From positions 38,253-102,252 of the forward strand of contig CACYFF010000010.1 of the NCBI GenBank assembly GCA_902773665.1: a stretch of DNA of 64,000 bases, in the 5' to 3' direction. Every line of letters begins with the position of its first letter. Position 1 is the stretch's first letter. Below the pieces are notes generated by a model. That model did no database searches and was not told the origin of the DNA. It was given only the letters and a program-made list of their open reading frames with translations. This document shows positions 1 through 7,416 of the stretch, in pieces. The translations under genes were made by a program, and so were the position numbers. The DNA is from an uncultured Eubacteriales bacterium (GTDB taxonomy: Bacteria > Bacillota > Clostridia > Peptostreptococcales > Anaerovoracaceae).

Positions 1-576
1 TGCCCGGGCGGAATATTCCGGCACGTCTTCCGGCAGCGCAGCCCGGAAACGGATGCAGGCGTAGTTCAGACTCAGGTCGAACTTCAGCCGGAGCCCCTGG
101 ACCGCCATCTGCTGCAGATCTTCCCCGCCGGATGCCAGATTCCAAACAAAGTCGTTCTTCAGCTTCCGTTCCGTCAGATATTCCACGTTGCGCCGGTGGA
201 TGCGCCGGATGAGGTCCGTCTGGACCTGGGCAAACCGGACTTTCCAGGGGATGCGGAACACGGGCAGGCCGTTTTTCTGCGCCTGCAGCCGCAAAGCCAG
301 CGGGAATTTGTAGGCGGGGTCGCGGAACGCAAACAGCACGCCGCAGGCACCGCTCGCCGCAAGTTCCTGCAGAAAAGCGGAAAACTGCGATTCGTCCTCC
401 GTGCACCCTTCTGCCGTGGATAGCACAAGATCCCCGGGCTGGACGAAGTCGTCCGCTGGGTATTCCTGCACGGTAACGGCAGAGATCTCGGCGCTGGCCG
501 GGTCACCGGCGTAGGCCAGCTGTTCGATGCCGGGCACTAAATTGTCACGAAGCATGTCGGAAACTGTGTAATTCAT
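1..576 (-). CDS. PucR-type transcriptional regulator, N-terminal part (runs off the window)
   Basis: The frame is open from an ATG at 576 down to base 1, giving 192 codons without a stop. The N-terminus reads MNYTVSDMLRDNLVPGIEQL and continues with a domain containing DLVLSTAEGC and FPLALRLQAQKNGLPVFRIP. This is the pattern of the PucR N-terminal ligand-sensing domain, which in full-length proteins precedes a GGDEF-like region and a C-terminal HTH_30 DNA-binding domain. Only the sensor half is present because the window ends. Family members regulate purine, amino-acid or amine catabolism genes. The target here is unknown and may lie outside the window. A 22-bp inverted repeat directly upstream separates this gene from the methionine gamma-lyase gene. 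Confidence 0.72.
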   Translation of the reverse strand, partial: MNYTVSDMLRDNLVPGIEQLAYAGDPASAEISAVTVQEYPADDFVQPGDLVLSTAEGCTEDESQFSAFLQELAASGACGVLFAFRDPAYKFPLALRLQAQKNGLPVFRIPWKVRFAQVQTDLIRRIHRRNVEYLTERKLKNDFVWNLASGGEDLQQMAVQGLRLKFDLSLNYACIRFRAALPEDVPEYSARA

Positions 577-592
577 AGAGGTATTATAGCAT

Positions 593-655
593 GAACTAAC
601 GGGGACGGTTCTCTTAAGATCATTTTGATCGAAAGAGAACCGTCCCCGTTAGTTC
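593..655. repeat. REP-like inverted repeat with GGGGACGGTTCTCT arms
   Basis: Bases 593-614 and 634-655 are perfect 22-base inverted arms around a 19-base loop, each carrying the core GGGGACGGTTCTCT or its complement. A shorter copy with the same core occurs at 18705-18733 and a single half-copy at 11157-11168. The arrangement resembles the REP/RAYT or MITE-like hairpins scattered through many bacterial genomes. No transposase gene for it is present in this window. Confidence 0.8.
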
Positions 656-681
656 AAAAGGCCGGGCTTTTGAGCCCGGCC
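653..681 (-). terminator. Intrinsic terminator after methionine gamma-lyase
   Basis: A 9-bp perfect stem (660-668 with 673-681, GGCCGGGCT) is followed on the minus strand by TTTTG. It lies 25 bases beyond the stop codon of the gene at 706-1902. Confidence 0.8.
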
Positions 682-705
682 GAGGGTCCTTTGTCTGCTT
701 CTCGC

Positions 706-1902
706 TTAGATCAGGGCCAGCGCCTGATCGAGATCGGCGATCAGGTCGTCCGCATCCTCGATGCCGATGGACAGGCGGACCTGGCCGTCGTAGATCTCGG
801 AAGCGTAGCGTTCCTCGGGGCTCATGTCGAAGTGAGACATGGAGGGGCTGTGCTGGATGAGGGAGTCCACGTTGCCCAAAGACGTCGCCAGGGAGAAGAC
901 CTTGACGTTGTTCATCACGGTGCGGACCGCGTCCATGCCGCCCTTGATGTCGGCGCTCATCATGCCGCCGAAACCGTTGTGCATCTGCTTCTTCGCGATG
1001 GCGTGGGTGGGATGGCTCTCCAGACCGGGATAGTACACGCGGTCGATCTTAGGATGGTTCTCCAGGAACTTTGCGACCTTCATGGCATTGGCACAGGTGA
1101 CGTCCATGCGGGCGGCCAGCGTCTTCATGCCCTGCATCACGAGCCAGGCTTCGAACGGTCCAAGAACAGCGCCGAAGCACTGCATAAAGGGCATACGGCA
1201 GCGGTCGATCAGCTCTTTGCGGCCTGCGATGATACCGGCGGTCGCTGTGCCGTGACCGCACAGATATTTCGTCGCGCTGTGAACGACCATATCCGCGCCC
1301 AGGTCGATGGGGTTCTGCAGATAGGGAGAAGCGAAGGTGCTGTCGACGATCAGCTTCATGCCTTCATGCTCGTGAACGATCTTGGCGATCGCTTCGATGT
1401 CGGAGATCTTCAGGGTCGGGTTGGCCGGGGTCTCCACATAGACCAGCGTCGTATTGGGCTGGATGGCGTCTGCAACATTCTGGGGATCCGTGGTGTCGAC
1501 TCTGGTGTAGGTGACCCCAAAATTGGTCAGGACCTTAGCAAACAGCGTAAACGTGCATCCGTAGATGACGTCGCCGAAGACCACGTGGTCGCCGGCCTTC
1601 AGGCAGGACAGAGCTGCCGTGGAGATGGCACCGAGGCCGGAAGCCAGCGCCAGCGCCGCTTCTGCGTGCTCCAGATGGGCTACTTTTCTCTCCAGTTCGT
1701 CGCTGGACGGACCGCCGAAACGGCTGTAGACGAAGCCCTGGTCCACATGCTGATTGAGGTAGACAGCGCTGTCGAAGTCATCCAGGATGAAGGTCGTGGT
1801 CTGATAGATCGGGCTGGTATGGGTGGCTGCGATGCTCTTATAATCGCCCCACAGCTTCTGATGGACTTGATTGTCGTGAAGAAGATCGGTCTTGAAACTC
1901 AT
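706..1902 (-). CDS. megL: Methionine gamma-lyase (PLP-dependent Cys/Met metabolism enzyme)
   Basis: The 398-residue protein is a Cys/Met-metabolism PLP enzyme (fold type I). The PLP lysine is K212 in SATKYL. Tyr114 and Cys116 lie in DVIYGCTF; this Tyr-x-Cys pair at these positions is characteristic of methionine gamma-lyases rather than cystathionine synthases, and 398 residues is also the length of the classical enzyme. The expected reaction is L-methionine to methanethiol, 2-oxobutyrate and ammonia in the cytosol. The gene stands alone with its own terminator. A long inverted repeat at 1990-2032 lies upstream and may be its operator or the terminator of the neighbouring gene. A cystathionine gamma-lyase-like activity cannot be excluded from sequence. 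Confidence 0.88.
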   Translation of the reverse strand: MSFKTDLLHDNQVHQKLWGDYKSIAATHTSPIYQTTTFILDDFDSAVYLNQHVDQGFVYSRFGGPSSDELERKVAHLEHAEAALALASGLGAISTAALSCLKAGDHVVFGDVIYGCTFTLFAKVLTNFGVTYTRVDTTDPQNVADAIQPNTTLVYVETPANPTLKISDIEAIAKIVHEHEGMKLIVDSTFASPYLQNPIDLGADMVVHSATKYLCGHGTATAGIIAGRKELIDRCRMPFMQCFGAVLGPFEAWLVMQGMKTLAARMDVTCANAMKVAKFLENHPKIDRVYYPGLESHPTHAIAKKQMHNGFGGMMSADIKGGMDAVRTVMNNVKVFSLATSLGNVDSLIQHSPSMSHFDMSPEERYASEIYDGQVRLSIGIEDADDLIADLDQALALI

Positions 1903-1989
1903 AGTATTGCTCCTTTTCGTATATGGATGGAAATGTTTGAACAGGTTTTTGCACTTATACTTTACAGGAACAAAAGAGGCCCAGCAAGA

Positions 1990-2032
1990 AACAAAGTGTA
2001 GTTTGTATCACATTTTACAACTACACTTTGTT
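1990..2032. repeat. 13-bp inverted repeat between amidohydrolase and methionine gamma-lyase genes
   Basis: AACAAAGTGTAGT at 1990-2002 is perfectly inverted at 2020-2032 around a 17-base spacer. It lies 88 bases upstream of the methionine gamma-lyase start and 16 bases after the stop of the upstream amidohydrolase gene. It could be that gene's terminator, although its T-run is poor, or an operator for the lyase. Confidence 0.6.
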
Positions 2033-2047
2033 AATAATCCTATTCGA

Positions 2048-3223
2048 TTACTGCTCCAAATACTTCATGACGCAGCGGATCTGTGCTTCCATAAACAGCG
2101 GGATCGCCTTTTCGTTAAAGCGGTAGGCCGGATTATGCAGCCCCGGCCACTCCCCGGTGTCATCCGCCGTTCCATACCAGATGTAATTGCCTGGCATGTA
2201 GGGCAGGAATTCCGCATAATCGTCGCCACCCATAGCCTTTACGCCCTCCGTTACGATGCAGTCCTCGCCGAAAGCCTCCTTGATGGTCTCGGCGCACAGT
2301 TCCGCCAGATCCGGATCGTTGTACAGCAGCGAATTGCCGCACTTCAGCTCGATCTCGCAGGTGCAGCCGTTGATGGCGCAGGCTGCCGCGACCACTTCCT
2401 TGAACCGGGCGTGCACCGCTTCGTGACCCGCATGCAGACAGCGGATGGACCCCTGCATCTCGCAAGTCTCCGGGATCGTGATCTCCTTCTCCCCGCCGTG
2501 GATCATGCAGTTCGTAATAACGGTGGGTTCCAGCGCCGACTGCTCCGCTGTGATCATGTTCTTGATCGCTAGCAGCACGAAAGCGCTGGCATCCACAGGG
2601 TTTACCGCCTGGTGGGGTCTGCCTCCGTGGCCGCCCTTGCCGCGGATCACGATCTTATAGTAATAGCTGGAGGCCATCGCAGGGCCGGGTACGACGCCGA
2701 ACTGGCCGAGCCGCAGGGCCGGGCTGTTGTGGCTGCCGAAGATCGCATCCGGGTGACCCGCCATCTCCACCGCACCGTTGTCGATCATGATCTGTGCGCC
2801 GGCATCCTCCTCGTTGGGCTGGAACAGGAAGACGACACTGCCGGGGATTTCGTCCCGGTGCTTCGCCAGCACTTTGGCGATGCCCAGCTGGATCGCAGCA
2901 TGCGCATCGTGACCGCAGCAATGTCCGGCTGTCTTGCTCTCCGAGGAGAACGGTTCTCCGCTCTTCTCCTCCATGGGCAGCGCGTCGATGTCCGCCAGCA
3001 GCATGATGCGCTTTCCCGGCTTTCCGCCTTTGAGGGTCGCGATCACACCGGTCCCGGCGCATTCCTGAATGCTGTCCAGGTTCAGCTCCTTTAAATATTC
3101 CTTGATGATCTTCGATGTGCGAAACTCCTGAAATCCGGTCTCCGCGTGCTGATGGATATCTCTGCGGATCGCGACGATCTCCGGGGTGACCGCTTCGATC
3201 TCCTGTTTCAGATTGCTGATCAT
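2048..3223 (-). CDS. M20D-family amidohydrolase / N-acyl-amino-acid deacylase
   Basis: The ATG at 3223 is preceded by AAGGAGG six bases upstream, so this start (391 residues, MISNLKQEIE) is preferred over an in-frame one 36 bases further up. Metal-site motifs of the M20D group are visible: HQHAETGFQE near residue 24, DIDALPM near 78, CGHDAH at 103-108 with the metal-binding cysteine, and NEEDAG. Members hydrolyse N-acyl amino acids, hippurate or indole-acetyl conjugates in the cytosol with two metal ions. The substrate here is unknown. It sits among amino-acid genes (methionine lyase, alanine racemase) but is spaced as its own transcription unit. Confidence 0.87.
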   Translation of the reverse strand: MISNLKQEIEAVTPEIVAIRRDIHQHAETGFQEFRTSKIIKEYLKELNLDSIQECAGTGVIATLKGGKPGKRIMLLADIDALPMEEKSGEPFSSESKTAGHCCGHDAHAAIQLGIAKVLAKHRDEIPGSVVFLFQPNEEDAGAQIMIDNGAVEMAGHPDAIFGSHNSPALRLGQFGVVPGPAMASSYYYKIVIRGKGGHGGRPHQAVNPVDASAFVLLAIKNMITAEQSALEPTVITNCMIHGGEKEITIPETCEMQGSIRCLHAGHEAVHARFKEVVAAACAINGCTCEIELKCGNSLLYNDPDLAELCAETIKEAFGEDCIVTEGVKAMGGDDYAEFLPYMPGNYIWYGTADDTGEWPGLHNPAYRFNEKAIPLFMEAQIRCVMKYLEQ

Positions 3224-3344
3224 GGTATGCCTCCTTGCCGATGATACGGTTGTTCTCACGATTACTATAACACAGGGGGATGCTGGTTTTTGACTGATAT
3301 TTTATAAGGAGTTCCGGTAAAAACGGGCTGCAAAATCGTAAAAA

Positions 3345-3369
3345 GGGCATGCCCTGCGGCATGCCCTTT
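3345..3369 (-). terminator. Intrinsic terminator after alr
   Basis: AAAGGGCATGCC pairs with GGCATGCCCTTT across a 4-base loop, and on the minus strand the stem is followed by a T-run. It lies about 20 bases beyond the alr stop codon. Confidence 0.8.
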
Positions 3370-3387
3370 CGGATATATGGTCTTCGG

Positions 3388-4548
3388 TTATTTTACGAAT
3401 CCGTTGTTCTCGATGCGCTTGTTGAGTCTGGTGAAGATCTCGTCGGTGATGGTGCCGGCATCTCTCGCCCAATCTTCCGCATAGATCGCCTTGTCACCGT
3501 CTCTGCCCAGCAGGATGGCAACGTCGCCCATCTTGACGTCGGGGATGTCCGTAACGTCCAGCATCATCTGGTCCATGCAGATGCGGCCTGCGCCCTGGCA
3601 GTACTGGCCGTGTACGATGGCCTTCAGCTTGCCGCCGGACAGGTTGCGGGGCACGCCGTCCGCATAGCCGATGCACAGGGTCGCGATCTTGGTGGGTCTC
3701 TCCGCAGTAAAGGTGCGGCCGTAGCCGACGGTCTCTCCGGGAGCGATCTCGCGGACGGAGGCGATGTGGGCTTTCAGGGTCATGACCGGCTCCAGATGAA
3801 CGGGTCTCTTGGTATAGTCCTCATAGACCTGCTGCGCGCCGTACATGCAGATGCCGAAGCGGGCGTAATCCGCCTCGGGCAGCGGAGAGTAGTTGATGCT
3901 GCCCAGGGAGTTCTGGCAGTGTACGTATCCGGGGTTGACCCCTCTCTTCTCCAGCTCGTGCTTCGCCTTGAAGAATGCCTCGATCTGGCCCTTCGTGAAT
4001 TCCACGTGCTGCTCTTCGCCGGTGTCGGCAACGGGCAGGTGGGTGAACATGCCGGTGCAGTTGATATGCTTCAGGTTATAGAACTCGACCATGGTGTCGT
4101 AGTCGTCCTTGGCGACGCCGATGCGGTGCATGCCGGTGTCGATGGCCATGTTGGCCAGCAGTTTGGCGTCCTTGTTCTCGGGCATGGTGGCTTCGATCAT
4201 CTGGCCGAAGACCTCGTCCAGCTGCTTCGCGTATTCGATGCTTACGAGGGTCTGGGTGATCTGGTTGCGGTACAGCTCCATGGCGAATCCGGGAGCGGTG
4301 TAGCCCAGGATGATGATGGTGCCCTTGATGCCGGCTTCTCTGAGCTCGATGGCTTCGGAGAGAGCTGCGACGCAGATATGGTCGACGCCGAATTCGTTCA
4401 GCTTCGCCGCGATCTGTGTGGCGCCATGGCCGTAGCCGTTGGCTTTGACCACGCCCATAATGCCGGTCTTCGGGTCAAACTCCTTGCTGAGTTCTTCCAG
4501 GTTGTGCTTGAGAGCCGTAGAATCCAGCTCGATCCAGGTTCTGTTCAT
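3388..4548 (-). CDS. alr: Alanine racemase
   Basis: The chosen ATG at 4548 has GGAGG eight bases upstream; a TTG fifteen bases further out is a poorer start because the ribosome-binding site would fall inside the coding region. The 386-residue protein has the PLP-binding VKANGYGHG with Lys35 and the second catalytic base Tyr276 in VGYGRTF. HLPVADTGEE and the C-terminal GRICMDQMMLDVT are usual for the family. It interconverts L- and D-alanine for peptidoglycan precursor synthesis in the cytosol. It ends at a clear terminator and diverges from the rubrerythrin gene. Confidence 0.93.
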   Translation of the reverse strand: MNRTWIELDSTALKHNLEELSKEFDPKTGIMGVVKANGYGHGATQIAAKLNEFGVDHICVAALSEAIELREAGIKGTIIILGYTAPGFAMELYRNQITQTLVSIEYAKQLDEVFGQMIEATMPENKDAKLLANMAIDTGMHRIGVAKDDYDTMVEFYNLKHINCTGMFTHLPVADTGEEQHVEFTKGQIEAFFKAKHELEKRGVNPGYVHCQNSLGSINYSPLPEADYARFGICMYGAQQVYEDYTKRPVHLEPVMTLKAHIASVREIAPGETVGYGRTFTAERPTKIATLCIGYADGVPRNLSGGKLKAIVHGQYCQGAGRICMDQMMLDVTDIPDVKMGDVAILLGRDGDKAIYAEDWARDAGTITDEIFTRLNKRIENNGFVK

Positions 4549-4633
4549 AACTTTTTCCTCCAAAATTTATATAGAATGGGTGATTTCGCACTAAACTATA
4601 TTATATGCCAGTGGGTCTGGTTTTATCAACCCC

Positions 4634-4662
4634 TTGCGGGGGTCACCCCGTTTGATTATAAT
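4634..4662 (+). promoter_or_regulatory. Sigma-70-type promoter of reverse rubrerythrin
   Basis: A perfect TATAAT at 4657-4662 lies 17 bases after TTGCGG at 4634-4639, with the start codon 65 bases downstream. The -35 element is imperfect. Confidence 0.55.
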
Positions 4663-4726
4663 TGAAATGTTACCAAACATAGTAGCCATTCACATTCCCA
4701 GCGAAGTGTTAAAAAGGAGAAAAAAG

Positions 4727-5308
4727 ATGAAGAAATTTGTATGCCCCGTTTGCGGCTACGTCTATGAAGGCGAAGCTATCCCCGAAGGTTACGCATGCCC
4801 CCTGTGCAAGTGCCCCGGCACCAAGTTCAAGGAAATGGACGAGTCCGCTCCTCTTGCCGCTGAGCACGTATTCGGCGTAGGCATGAATCTGGACGGCGTA
4901 CCCGAAGAAGACAAGAAGTACATCATCGAACAGCTGAAGGCCAACTTCCAGGGCGAATGCTCCGAAGTCGGCATGTATCTGTGCATGGCCAGAGTTGCCC
5001 ACAGAGAAGGCTATCCCGAGATCGGCCTCTATTGGGAAAAGGCAGCCTGGGAAGAAGCAGAGCACGCTGCAAAGTTCGCGGAACTGCTGGGCTCCGAGCT
5101 TGAACCGAACATGACCGACTCCACCAAGAAGAACCTGGCCTGGAGAGTCGACTGCGAATTCGGCGCCGTTCAGGGCAAGTTCGATCTGGCCAAGTGCGCC
5201 AAGAAGAACAACCTCGACGCCATCCACGACACCGTCCACGAAATGGCCCGCGACGAGGCGAGACACGGCAAGGCTCTGAAGGGTCTGCTGGACAGATACT
5301 TCAAGTAA
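4727..5308 (+). CDS. Reverse rubrerythrin / NADH peroxidase
   Basis: The 193-residue protein starts at ATG 4727, preceded by AAAGGAG. It has an N-terminal rubredoxin domain with CPVC (C6, C9) and CPLC (C24, C27), followed by a four-helix diiron domain with [18 protein letters not shown] and a final DEARHG helix. Rubredoxin-first order defines reverse rubrerythrins, which in clostridia act as terminal peroxidases in NADH-dependent removal of hydrogen peroxide and oxygen. It is a single-gene unit with its own promoter and terminator. A fragment of a second, related gene survives at 7288-7416. Confidence 0.93.
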   Translation: MKKFVCPVCGYVYEGEAIPEGYACPLCKCPGTKFKEMDESAPLAAEHVFGVGMNLDGVPEEDKKYIIEQLKANFQGECSEVGMYLCMARVAHREGYPEIGLYWEKAAWEEAEHAAKFAELLGSELEPNMTDSTKKNLAWRVDCEFGAVQGKFDLAKCAKKNNLDAIHDTVHEMARDEARHGKALKGLLDRYFK

Positions 5309-5324
5309 GAATTTCAATGGGAGG

Positions 5325-5356
5325 AGAGATGCGTTCTTCGGAGCGCATCTCTTTTC
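5325..5356 (+). terminator. Intrinsic terminator after rubrerythrin
   Basis: AGAGATGCG at 5325-5333 pairs with CGCATCTCT at 5344-5352, followed by a short T-run. Confidence 0.8.
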
Positions 5357-5386
5357 ATATCGGGTCATAGAAAGGCAGCTTAAGTT

Positions 5387-5884
5387 ATGAAAGAAATATT
5401 CGAACGCGTAAGCATCCGCAAATACGAAGACAGACCGGTGGAACCGGAGAAGATCGAAGCCATCCTGCGGGCCGCCATGGCGGCGCCCTCCACAGGCAAC
5501 CAGCAGCCCTGGGAGTTCTATGTGGTCACCGATAAGGAGATCATCCGGAAACTGTCCCAAGTCCACCAGTATGCGGTGACCGCGGCGGACGCCCCGGTGG
5601 TGATCGTCCCCTGTTACATGACGGAGAATATCTGGGTACCGGAATGGGCGCAAATCGATCTGGCCATCGCCACGGAAAACCTGTGGCTGGAGACGACGAG
5701 CCAGGGACTGGGCGGCGTTTGGATGGGCATCGCGCCTCAGGAAGACCGCATCGAAGCGGTGGACAAGATCCTCGGCCTGCCCGCAAACCTGCACGCCTTC
5801 GCGCTGTTCCCCCTGGGCTATCCCGCGGAAAGCCGCAAGCAGGAGGACCGCTGGAAGCCGGAGCGCGTCCACTATATCCGGTGA
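5387..5884 (+). CDS. Nitroreductase-family flavoprotein
   Basis: This 165-residue protein begins MKEIFERVSIRKY, with the nitroreductase FMN-phosphate motif (RxSxRKY) at the N-terminus. APSTGNQQPWEF follows around residue 34, and GLGGVWMGI sits in the FMN/dimer region. It is the short, subfamily-typical length and should act as an FMN-dependent NAD(P)H oxidoreductase in the cytosol with unknown natural substrate. It is the first of three tightly packed plus-strand genes; the next begins four bases after its stop. The ribosome-binding site is weak (AAAGGCAG). Confidence 0.88.
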   Translation: MKEIFERVSIRKYEDRPVEPEKIEAILRAAMAAPSTGNQQPWEFYVVTDKEIIRKLSQVHQYAVTAADAPVVIVPCYMTENIWVPEWAQIDLAIATENLWLETTSQGLGGVWMGIAPQEDRIEAVDKILGLPANLHAFALFPLGYPAESRKQEDRWKPERVHYIR

Positions 5885-5887
5885 CCC

Positions 5888-6679
5888 ATGCATCAGCTGA
5901 TCCAGCTCTCTGAGCGCATCTGGTATATGGACCTGGACTACGCCACGGACCGGCCGAATCTGGGATACATACAGGGAGATGAGCTCTCCCTGATGTTTGA
6001 CTGCGGCGCATCGCCGGCACACGTCTCCGATTTTATGGGTCTTTTGAATGCGCATGGGCTGCCGCTGCCGAAGATGGCAGCGCTCTCCCACTGGCACTGG
6101 GATCACGCGCTGGGGATGGCTGCGTTGAAAAAACAGGGGATCCCCGTGATCGCCTGCCGGCAGACCAATGTGGTCCTAGGGCAGGTGTCGTCCTGGGAAT
6201 GGACGGAAACAGCGATGCAGCGGAGACTTCAGACCGGTGAAGATATCCTCTTCTGCGATGACTTTATCCGCAAGGAATACAAAGGCGATTTGTCTGCAAT
6301 CCCACAGTTCCGCACAGCAGACATCCTCTTCGAGGAGACAAAGACGCTGGACCTTGGCGGGGTCACCGCACAGTTGATCCATGTGGGCGGCCCCCATTCG
6401 GAAGATTCGGTCGTCTGCTATGTATCGGAGGAGAAGTTCGTCTTTCTGGCGGACAGCGCCGGCAAGGATCTGTACGGCATTCCCTGGGACTACGATCCGA
6501 ACGACCAGGCGGCATCGGATCTTGCGATGGAACGGATGCCCGACGATCCGGTGCGTCTGAGAAAATACCGGAAAGCATTGGAACAGCTGGATTTTAAGCG
6601 CTGTCTGAAGGGTCACGCGCCCTGCAGCAGCCGCAGCGAATGGATGGAAGAACTTAAGGAAAGGGAGGCCAGACTATGA
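5888..6679 (+). CDS. Metallo-beta-lactamase-fold hydrolase
   Basis: The 263-residue protein carries the MBL signature HWHWDH at residues 68-73 (H68, H70, D72, H73), the later His in GGPHSEDS and an Asp in FLADSAGKD. These form the usual binuclear zinc site. The closest general type is the glyoxalase II/MBL hydrolase group; no lactonase- or RNase-specific feature was recognised, so the substrate is open. It starts four bases after the nitroreductase stop and overlaps the next gene by four bases, so translational coupling in a three-gene operon is likely. Confidence 0.85.
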   Translation: MHQLIQLSERIWYMDLDYATDRPNLGYIQGDELSLMFDCGASPAHVSDFMGLLNAHGLPLPKMAALSHWHWDHALGMAALKKQGIPVIACRQTNVVLGQVSSWEWTETAMQRRLQTGEDILFCDDFIRKEYKGDLSAIPQFRTADILFEETKTLDLGGVTAQLIHVGGPHSEDSVVCYVSEEKFVFLADSAGKDLYGIPWDYDPNDQAASDLAMERMPDDPVRLRKYRKALEQLDFKRCLKGHAPCSSRSEWMEELKEREARL

Positions 6680-7014
6680 CGATCGACGTTTACCGCCAGT
6701 ATTTCGAAGCAGAATGCACCTTCGCGGGCGTGCCCCGCAGAGCCGCCCTGGTGACCCTCACATCCGACTCGGAGGCAGGCCAGATCCGTTATACGGCCGC
6801 GGCCGCCTTCTTCCCACACACCTCGGAAGACGACTTTGGGGTCTCCTACGATGCCTTTGCGGAGGCCGTCCTCTACGAGGCGAAAGGCCGCCGGTCGAAA
6901 AAGAGAGAAGCCCAGCTGATGGAACAGCTGCAGGCTGCGGTCGACGAAGCTGCAGCAGCCCTGGATGCGAAGGTGTTCTGGGACAAGCCGCTCCGGGAGG
7001 CGCAGTGGGGGTAG
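6676..7014 (+). CDS. Hypothetical protein, third gene of nitroreductase-MBL operon
   Basis: The ATG overlaps the stop of the MBL gene (ATGA), which supports expression. The 112-residue product is soluble-looking, alanine-rich and acidic in the middle, with a charged helix (KGRRSKKREAQLMEQL) towards the C-terminus. No family was recognised. The transcription unit ends at the terminator at 7065-7096. Confidence 0.65.
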   Translation: MTIDVYRQYFEAECTFAGVPRRAALVTLTSDSEAGQIRYTAAAAFFPHTSEDDFGVSYDAFAEAVLYEAKGRRSKKREAQLMEQLQAAVDEAAAALDAKVFWDKPLREAQWG

Positions 7015-7064
7015 CAGCAATCTCTGCAGCCTTGCACTTTGACTTTTTTCCTTTTTCAAAGTTT

Positions 7065-7096
7065 GGTCAATGGGTTTTCATTGACCATTTTTTATT
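7065..7096 (+). terminator. Intrinsic terminator of nitroreductase-MBL operon
   Basis: GGTCAATG at 7065-7072 pairs perfectly with CATTGACC at 7079-7086 around a 6-base loop, followed by ATTTTTTATT. Confidence 0.85.
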
Positions 7097-7287
7097 ATTG
7101 AGAAGTGTCAACTGATCTTAATGATATGAAAAAATATATATTTTCATGGAACTTTTTCTGCACAATCTGCGTCTAAATAATGAAAAGAACAAAAACAGAA
7201 ATCATGAACCTCCTTAAGATACACCTCCAAAGTAAGTAAGCAGATGCAGTGCAGGGCATCTGCTTATTTCTTGTTTCTGTTCGTCAA
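7097..7287. other. AT-rich gene-free stretch with a hairpin
   Basis: This is clearly more AT-rich than the surroundings and has no convincing reading frame. At its end TAAGCAGATGC is inverted as GCATCTGCTTA around 7236-7265, forming a stable hairpin of unknown role. It looks like debris of a rearrangement next to the rubrerythrin remnant. Confidence 0.5.
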
Positions 7288-7318
7288 AGAAAAAGGAGAA
7301 CTGCTCTCACAGTTCTCC
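7288..7318 (-). terminator. Intrinsic terminator inherited with the rubrerythrin remnant
   Basis: GGAGAACTG pairs with CAGTTCTCC (7295-7303 with 7310-7318), and on the minus strand the stem is followed by TTTTTC. It now serves as terminator for the aldo/keto reductase gene. Confidence 0.85.
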
Positions 7319-7416
7319 CATTCTTCAAAATACTTGAAGTATCTCTCCAACAGACCCTTCAGGGTCTTGCCGTGTCTGGCTTCGTCGCAGGCCATTTCGT
7401 GGACGGTATCGTGTTC
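7319..7416 (-). pseudogene. Remnant of a rubrerythrin C-terminus
   Basis: Read on the minus strand directly after the TGA of the aldo/keto reductase gene and in the same frame, the sequence gives [16 protein letters not shown], then [12 protein letters not shown]. This is nearly identical to the last helix of the intact reverse rubrerythrin at 4727-5308 ([27 protein letters not shown]). The stop codon expected after RYFK is lost. The fragment is followed by a terminator laid out like that of the intact gene. The upstream four-fifths of the gene is absent, so this is a remnant and not a functional protein. Confidence 0.8.

Noticed and set aside
625..2001. Long plus-strand open frames opposite methionine gamma-lyase and other minus-strand genes
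   Set aside because: They are antisense shadows in high-GC coding regions, lacking ribosome-binding sites and recognisable domains.
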